NCBI GenBank assembly: GCA_021202525.1
Contig: JAJQCV010000104.1
Span: 1-38,174, forward strand
Length of the DNA: 38,174 bases
Reading direction: 5' to 3'
DNA from: Akkermansiaceae bacterium
GTDB taxonomy: Bacteria > Verrucomicrobiota > Verrucomicrobiia > Verrucomicrobiales > Akkermansiaceae
The translations under genes and the position numbers were made by a program. Below, piece after piece: positions 34,195 to 38,174 of this stretch. The stretch's first letter is position 1. Every line of letters starts with the position of its first letter. Below the pieces are notes generated by a model, which did not search any database, was not told where the DNA came from, and saw only the letters and a list, made by a program, of their open reading frames with translations.

Positions 34195-34571
34195 GTGTTT
34201 AAAAAATCGTTGAAACAGAAGAGATAGTCGAACAGGTACGGCATCCGCGCAAAAGCGTGAAATATGCCTGCCTGTAATGGATTGCGTCATTTTAACAAGA
34301 TGGGGCCAAGTCTAAAGCAGAAAGTTCGCCTTTTTAGTCATCCGTGCAAGAAGCCGCACCCGCTCCGCGTTTATTTATTCCCGCGCTCTGCTGCCCTTCT
34401 GCGGTGTTTCCACCCCCCAAAGGGCCTTACAGAAAATCTCCCGGCCGTTCCGGAACATGGGAAGAAGAGGATAAACGGCCCTTCCCGGCCGCCCGCCTTC
34501 CGCTCCATAAAAAAAAGCTCCCGGAAGCCAGGAAGGCCCGGGAGCTGAAAAATCAGTCAGGGCTTCCGCCT
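34195..34571. other. Intergenic region between exbD and the TPR genes
   Basis: The 377 bases contain the exbD terminator at 34508-34546. The remaining 310 bases upstream of the TPR gene are A/T-rich near the TPR start (AAAAAAT) and must hold the TPR promoter, but I do not see an obvious -35/-10 pair. Confidence 0.5.
34508..34546 (-). terminator. Rho-independent terminator of the exbB-exbD-exbD operon
   Basis: AGCTCCCGG (34516-34524) and CCGGGAGCT (34538-34546) form a perfect 9-bp stem around a 13-base loop that can pair further (GCC/GGC). Eight A residues at 34508-34515 give a T-run on the minus strand. It separates the exb genes from the TPR genes. Confidence 0.9.
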
Positions 34572-35030
34572 TTAATCGTCTTTGAGGTCGGTCAGGGCCA
34601 CCGTTGTGATCCCGGCCTCCGTCAAGGCGTTCATGACGTCAATGACGCGCTGGTGGGGGACTTCCCCTTCCACCCACAACTGAACGACGGGCTTGGTGCC
34701 TACGGCGCTGGCTTCCTGCTTCTTGGCTTCCAGCTGCTGCACGAGCGTCGACAGGTTGTGGTTGTTCATGTCATTGTCGATCATCAGGCTGTTGTCCTTG
34801 CCCCAGTAAATGGTGCCGTCCTTGATGATGCGGATCAGGGCGGGCTCGATCTGGGCGGCCGTATCGCTCGGAGCGCTGCCGGGCATGGACATGTCCAGCT
34901 TGCGTTCCTGAATCAGGGAGGTCGCCACGATGAAGTAAATCAGCAGAAGGAAGCACACGTCGATCAGGGACGAGATATCCAGCTTGGGATCTTCATCCTC
35001 AATCGGTTCCAATTTCTTGTGTCTGGCCAT
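34572..35030 (-). CDS. exbD: ExbD/TolR-family proton-channel subunit (second copy)
   Basis: The 152-residue protein has a short cytoplasmic N-terminus, one membrane helix (about 24-40, ISSLIDVCFLLLIYFIVATS) and a periplasmic domain. D24 in the helix is the conserved proton-binding aspartate of ExbD/TolR/MotB. The C-terminal VPHQRVIDVMNALTEAGITTVALT is the usual ExbD fold end. ExbD forms the proton channel core with a pentameric ExbB/TolQ stator and drives periplasmic motion. Its gene begins 12 bp after the stop of the first exbD copy. Two different ExbD copies with one ExbB suggest a heteromeric stator. There is no TonB or TolA gene in the operon. It is followed by a strong terminator. Confidence 0.93.
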   Translation of the reverse strand: MARHKKLEPIEDEDPKLDISSLIDVCFLLLIYFIVATSLIQERKLDMSMPGSAPSDTAAQIEPALIRIIKDGTIYWGKDNSLMIDNDMNNHNLSTLVQQLEAKKQEASAVGTKPVVQLWVEGEVPHQRVIDVMNALTEAGITTVALTDLKDD

Positions 35031-35042
35031 GATGCGTGATAA

Positions 35043-35549
35043 TTAGTCTTCCCTGCTTGCGGGGGCGGAGTTCTTGGCGGGCAGCACGGCAAAGACCACT
35101 TTGGTCACTCCGCATTCCGCCGCCGCACGAATGACTTCGCGGGAGCCTTTGAACAGAGCCTTCTGGTCGCCGCGCAGATAAAGGCGCGTTTCAAAATCCT
35201 GCTTGTCCTTGAAGCGTTCCGCAAGGTTCTTGATGTATTCCTTCAGTTCATCCGGAGAATTGAGCGGGGCGCTGACATCGGAAGCCCAGCGCACGTCATT
35301 GCTCATGCCGTCGGGCCGCTTGCCTTCGCCTTCCCCGTACACATTCACCACGATACAGCCGTTGGCGGACTTCACTTCGCCGGAACTGGTGGCCGTAGGC
35401 ATCTGAATATTCTTATCCTTTTTAACGGTAATGGCCGTAGCGTTCACCACGAAGAAGATCAACAGGAGGAACACCATGTCGATCATGGGGGACATATCCA
35501 TTTCCCCGCTCTCTTCACTGGAAGCTATATTGGCTTTTTTCTTCCCCAT
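35043..35549 (-). CDS. exbD: ExbD/TolR-family proton-channel subunit (first copy)
   Basis: The 168-residue protein has the ExbD layout: cytoplasmic start, a membrane helix (about 19-40, MSPMIDMVFLLLIFFVVNATAI) with D24 as the conserved proton-binding aspartate, and a periplasmic domain. That domain carries a longer insert than the second copy (GEGEGKRPDGMSNDVRWASDV), followed by RLYLRGDQKALFKGSREVIRAAAECGVTKVVFA. This is the terminal ExbD fold with an altered loop. It starts 81 bp after the exbB stop and 12 bp before the second exbD. Two ExbD paralogs of different length point to a heteromeric stator. A partner such as TonB or TolA is not encoded nearby, so the moved periplasmic part may be the TPR proteins. 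Confidence 0.92.
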   Translation of the reverse strand: MGKKKANIASSEESGEMDMSPMIDMVFLLLIFFVVNATAITVKKDKNIQMPTATSSGEVKSANGCIVVNVYGEGEGKRPDGMSNDVRWASDVSAPLNSPDELKEYIKNLAERFKDKQDFETRLYLRGDQKALFKGSREVIRAAAECGVTKVVFAVLPAKNSAPASRED

Positions 35550-35630
35550 AAGCTACATTTGGTTGAGATTCTCCGGCCCGTCTCCGCCTGGGGCGGAAGT
35601 TTCCGGGCCGGACCATAGGCTCGCCTGCGA

Positions 35631-36419
35631 TCAGGCCAGGCCTTCGGGGATGCGGGCAAGCTGGGCTTCAGCGTTCACCACGTTGATGGAGGTGTTCACC
35701 ATTTCCTGCAGCGTTCCCACGCATTCGGCAACATGGGCGTTGGCAATGCCCTTCTGGAAGAAGAAGAATGGCGTGGCGATAATGGCGTTGATCAGGCCCC
35801 AGAACGTCGTCAGCAGGGCCACTGAAATATCACCGGCAAGCTGGGTGGGGTCCGCCTGACCCGCAGTGGACAGCGTACCGAACGCACCCACCATCCCCTG
35901 CACCGTACCGAAGAGGCCGAGCATCGGAGAAATCTGCGCGCAAAGGGCAAGCATGTTGATCCACTTGAACACGGAACGGCTTTCATTGGCTGTAAAATCC
36001 GCAATGGCGTCTTCGATGGCGTCCTTGCCAAGGTCTTCCGGACGGGTGGCGTCCACGTTCGGCAGGGCGTAGGCAACCAGGCGGCCCAGATAAGTGGGGC
36101 TGCCGGCGGCCACTTCAATGGCGGAGCGGATGCGGCATTCGGCCATCAGTTGAAGAAGGGTGACTTTCAGGTCTTCCGGGCAGAACTTGTCCTTTTTCAG
36201 GGCAACCATGTTGTAAATCACCAGGAAAACGATGAAGGCTTCCACCAGCATGATCGGAATCATGGTCCAACCACCGGCGATGATCCACTTGTCAAGCATG
36301 GTCTTTTCCTGCGGGCCGGCGGCTGCCGCATCCTGGGCAAAGGCTGACGTGGAAAATGCAGCCATCAGCACAGTAGCGAATGCAGCGAAACGGAAACCCA
36401 GTCTAAAAAGGTTCTTCAT
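35631..36419 (-). CDS. exbB: ExbB/TolQ/MotA-family proton-channel protein
   Basis: The 262-residue protein has a signal-peptide-like N-terminus (MKNLFRLGFRFAAFATVLMAAFSTSAFA) and then a helix near 49-73 (IIAGGWTMIPIMLVEAFIVFLVIYNM). Two more helices follow with the MotA/TolQ/ExbB signature: ALCAQISPMLGLFGTVQGMVGAFGTLS (about 157-183) and GDISVALLTTFWGLINAIIATPFFFF (about 195-220). GLFGTVQGM is the conserved turn. ExbB pentamers enclose the ExbD dimer and let protons pass to power movement. Proteins of this type with a cleaved leader are common in Gram-negative bacteria other than Proteobacteria. It leads the operon with two exbD genes, 81 bp away. No Shine-Dalgarno motif precedes the ATG. Confidence 0.95.
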   Translation of the reverse strand: MKNLFRLGFRFAAFATVLMAAFSTSAFAQDAAAAGPQEKTMLDKWIIAGGWTMIPIMLVEAFIVFLVIYNMVALKKDKFCPEDLKVTLLQLMAECRIRSAIEVAAGSPTYLGRLVAYALPNVDATRPEDLGKDAIEDAIADFTANESRSVFKWINMLALCAQISPMLGLFGTVQGMVGAFGTLSTAGQADPTQLAGDISVALLTTFWGLINAIIATPFFFFQKGIANAHVAECVGTLQEMVNTSINVVNAEAQLARIPEGLA

Positions 36420-36457
36420 AATGTAAGTTATATGGTTGTTCGAAAAGATACTGGTGT

Positions 36458-36485
36458 ATTAAAGCACGCAAATTCAGACTTGCAA
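36458..36485 (-). promoter_or_regulatory. Possible sigma70-type promoter of exbB
   Basis: On the minus strand TTGCAA (36480-36485) and TTTAAT (36458-36463) stand 16 bases apart, about 40 bases before the exbB start. They match TTGACA/TATAAT in 4 and 5 of 6 positions. The stretch is A+T-rich compared with its surroundings. Confidence 0.35.
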
Positions 36486-36511
36486 GCATTCATTTTGGAC
36501 TCTGTCAAAAT

Positions 36512-37150
36512 TCAAACGTCTGTAAACCCCGCCGTCCGGTTCAGCCGGCTGCAGATGGGACAGCTCCCTCCGCACCCCCTGGCGGGGCAGTATTCCCGGC
36601 CGTACAGCACGATGCGCAAATGGAGATCCCCCCATGTGTTTTCAGGGTAAAGCGCTTTCAGATCGCGCTCCACGGCCTCCACCGTTTTCCCACTGCTCAG
36701 CCCCCACAGCCGCGCCAGGCGGAAAATGTGGGTATCCACCGGAAATGCCGGAACGCCGAACGCCTGTGCCATGACAACGGAGGCCGTCTTATGACCCACG
36801 CCGGGCAGTGATTCCAGCGCCTGGAAGTCACAGGGGACCTGCCCGCCGTACTGCTCCGCCAGGATCCTGCTCAGATTCACGATGGCGGAAGCCTTCCTCT
36901 CCGAAAGGCCGCAGGGGCGCACGATTTCACGCACGGCCTCCACGTCCTGCCGGGCCATTTCCTCCGGCGTGGAAGCCAGGGCAAACAGGGCCGGAGTAAC
37001 CAGGTTCACGCGCTTGTCCGTACACTGCGCGGACAAAAGAACGGCAACCAGCAGGGTATAGGGGTCATGGTGGGTAAGGGGAATGGGAGGATTTTCATAC
37101 AGCCTCATCAATTCCTCCTGCACGACGGAGGCCCGTTCTTTCTTGTTCAT
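36512..37150 (-). CDS. nth: Endonuclease III (DNA glycosylase/AP lyase)
   Basis: Nth removes oxidised pyrimidines and cuts the strand beside abasic sites in base excision repair. The 212-residue protein has the helix-hairpin-helix motif LPGVGHKTASVVM with the catalytic Lys in GHKTA, followed by the catalytic Asp in VDTHIFRLARLWGL. The start at 37150 (MNKKERASVVQEELM) fits the family; an in-frame start at 37204 would add 18 residues. The C-terminal iron-sulfur cluster cysteines are present, but their spacing is C-x4-C-x3-C-x2-C (CPARGCGGSCPIC) rather than the classic C-x6-C-x2-C-x5-C. That points to a cluster-loop variant or a changed cluster. It lies downstream of the 3D-domain lipoprotein gene, separated by a terminator. 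Confidence 0.92.
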   Translation of the reverse strand: MNKKERASVVQEELMRLYENPPIPLTHHDPYTLLVAVLLSAQCTDKRVNLVTPALFALASTPEEMARQDVEAVREIVRPCGLSERKASAIVNLSRILAEQYGGQVPCDFQALESLPGVGHKTASVVMAQAFGVPAFPVDTHIFRLARLWGLSSGKTVEAVERDLKALYPENTWGDLHLRIVLYGREYCPARGCGGSCPICSRLNRTAGFTDV

Positions 37151-37183
37151 GCCGCCAGAATACCATTCCGCGGACGCGGCGGA

Positions 37184-37223
37184 AAACAAAAAACGCTCCG
37201 CCATCCATCGGGACGGCGGAGCG
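37184..37223 (-). terminator. Rho-independent terminator of the 3D-domain lipoprotein gene
   Basis: CGCTCCGCC (37194-37202) and GGCGGAGCG (37215-37223) form a perfect 9-bp stem with a 12-base loop. The A-rich stretch 37184-37193 gives a T-run on the minus strand. It lies 24 bp past the lipoprotein gene stop and before nth. Confidence 0.88.
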
Positions 37224-37247
37224 GCATGAAAGCGTTTTTGCGCGGGA

Positions 37248-37922
37248 TTACTTGTCGGCCTTGGCGTACAGTCCCTTGGACACGCGGTGCTGAAGGGCGG
37301 CGTACATGGTGCGGCAGTGCTTGTAGCCCCGGCGGCTGCTGAGGACTTCCAGACTGTTGGCAGGGTCTCCCCAGCGCACGATGGTCAGTTCCACGTAGCG
37401 GCGCCCCCAATCCTTCATCAGCTTTTTGCTGGGCTGGTAAATGTCAATGGTGCCCGTACCTACCAGGGCGCTGCCGTAGTCGTCAACAACGTAGAGGTAG
37501 GGCTGGCCCTTGATGCGGAACGTGGTCCCCAGCGGATAGACGGACCAGTCCGCCGCCGCGCTGCGCACGGAAGACGTGTACTTCAGGGACGTGCCCACCG
37601 CATTGCGGGGGCCGTACGCCAAATGGTCGCGTTCGGAATGTGTGTAAGCCGTCGTGCGCACTACGCGGGTACGCTGGGACGGATGGTAAAACGGCATCTT
37701 GTGCTTGTCGCGCCCCAGTTTGGGCAGGCTGGAAGAGGGCATCGCCGAGCGGCTGGGCGCCAGAGGCTGAACAAAGCCCGGTGATTTTTCACTTACGCGG
37801 GCCAGGACAAGAGTATCACTATCGGATTTCCCCGTGCCGGTGACGGCACCGTTTGTCGCACAGCTGCTGACAAACATCGCCATAACGGCGCAAGACAGGG
37901 TGGCAATTATTCGTAGATTCAT
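37248..37922 (-). CDS. Lipoprotein with 3D (double-psi beta-barrel) domain
   Basis: The 224-residue protein has a lipoprotein signal peptide (MNLRIIATLSCAVMAMFVSSC) with acceptor cysteine C21. A low-complexity linker of about 70 residues follows. The C-terminal part has TTAYTHSERDHL... and a 3D domain with YVVDDYGSALVGTGTIDIY, holding the aspartates that name the domain, then DWGRRYVELTIVRWG. 3D domains have the fold of MltA-type lytic transglycosylases and RlpA-like proteins, and act on peptidoglycan; catalysis is likely but unproven here. I chose the ATG at 37922 because the signal peptide begins there; an in-frame ATG at 38048 would precede it with 42 unlikely residues. It should sit in the outer membrane facing the cell wall. 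Confidence 0.82.
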   Translation of the reverse strand: MNLRIIATLSCAVMAMFVSSCATNGAVTGTGKSDSDTLVLARVSEKSPGFVQPLAPSRSAMPSSSLPKLGRDKHKMPFYHPSQRTRVVRTTAYTHSERDHLAYGPRNAVGTSLKYTSSVRSAAADWSVYPLGTTFRIKGQPYLYVVDDYGSALVGTGTIDIYQPSKKLMKDWGRRYVELTIVRWGDPANSLEVLSSRRGYKHCRTMYAALQHRVSKGLYAKADK

Positions 37923-38174
37923 GTGGTACGTGGTTAAAGCGCCACACACGCGGCAATCACGCCTGAAAAAAACCTTCTGGCCGCGTGCGGTGCCGACAAA
38001 AATCGGCAACGGCGGCTCTTGGTTACGAAATAATTTCAGCCTTGGCAAACTTTTTTTCTATACCACCTCTTGTAAACACAAAAAAATCCTTACCGCAACA
38101 CATTAAAAATCAACAATATAAAAAACATGCCGCATTTTTGTCATATCATGACAAATAATATACTTCACGAATTC

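Noticed and set aside
1..38174. CRISPR arrays, tRNA, rRNA and insertion sequences
   Set aside because: I looked for regularly spaced repeats, cloverleaf-like sequences and transposase motifs by eye and found none; a tool run (tRNAscan-SE, ISEScan, CRISPRCasFinder) would be decisive.

Overview
The window looks like chromosomal DNA of a Verrucomicrobiota bacterium, most likely an Akkermansia muciniphila-like gut organism. The grounds are a G+C-rich background, a beta-helix protein ending in a PEP-CTERM-type tail, a secreted GH2 glycosidase, CGGSS-type lipoproteins, and an ExbB/ExbD/ExbD locus beside giant TPR proteins. Most genes also lack a Shine-Dalgarno motif. This is inferred from protein signatures; no 16S rRNA gene is present to confirm it. 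I saw no tRNA, rRNA, CRISPR array, intact insertion sequence or prophage.

Layout. 1-350: A+T-rich 3' end of an FtsK-type DNA translocase. 450-3256 (-): ftsH-rsfS operon (membrane proteolysis and ribosome silencing) with a terminator. 3403-5257 (-): overlapping pair of a PD-(D/E)XK nuclease-like gene and an OLD/AAA_15-like ATPase. 5614-7284 (+): menB (menaquinone synthesis) and a single-pass membrane protein. 7361-9685 (-): polytopic membrane protein and a TolC-like outer-membrane lipoprotein. 9911-10906 (+): two small lipoproteins. 11205-14667 (-): FtsX permease, ABC ATPase and periplasmic adaptor (a MacAB/Lol-type exporter) behind a third small lipoprotein. 14939-18475 (-): a very large ABCG-type transporter with TerB-like and FHA-like N-terminal regions. 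18670-19095 (+): small conserved protein. 19331-22556 (-): GH2 glycosidase split by a frameshift at a G7 tract, followed by a DoxX/MauE-like membrane protein.

The second half holds mreB (cell shape), an RNase E/G-type ribonuclease, a duplicated Lrp/AsnC-like protein resembling siroheme decarboxylase, the PEP-CTERM beta-helix protein, and a VOC/glyoxalase gene of foreign appearance. A degenerate-looking 530-bp stretch follows. Then come two periplasmic TPR proteins downstream of exbB-exbD-exbD, an endonuclease III gene, and a lipoprotein with a 3D (double-psi barrel) domain.

The most noteworthy candidates are the ATPase-nuclease pair (possible defence module), the ExbBDD-TPR locus without TonB (energised envelope machine), the TerB-FHA-ABCG fusion with an altered signature motif, the siroheme-decarboxylase-like protein, and the GH2 homopolymer frameshift. 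All functional statements rest on reading motifs by eye; no database search was run.
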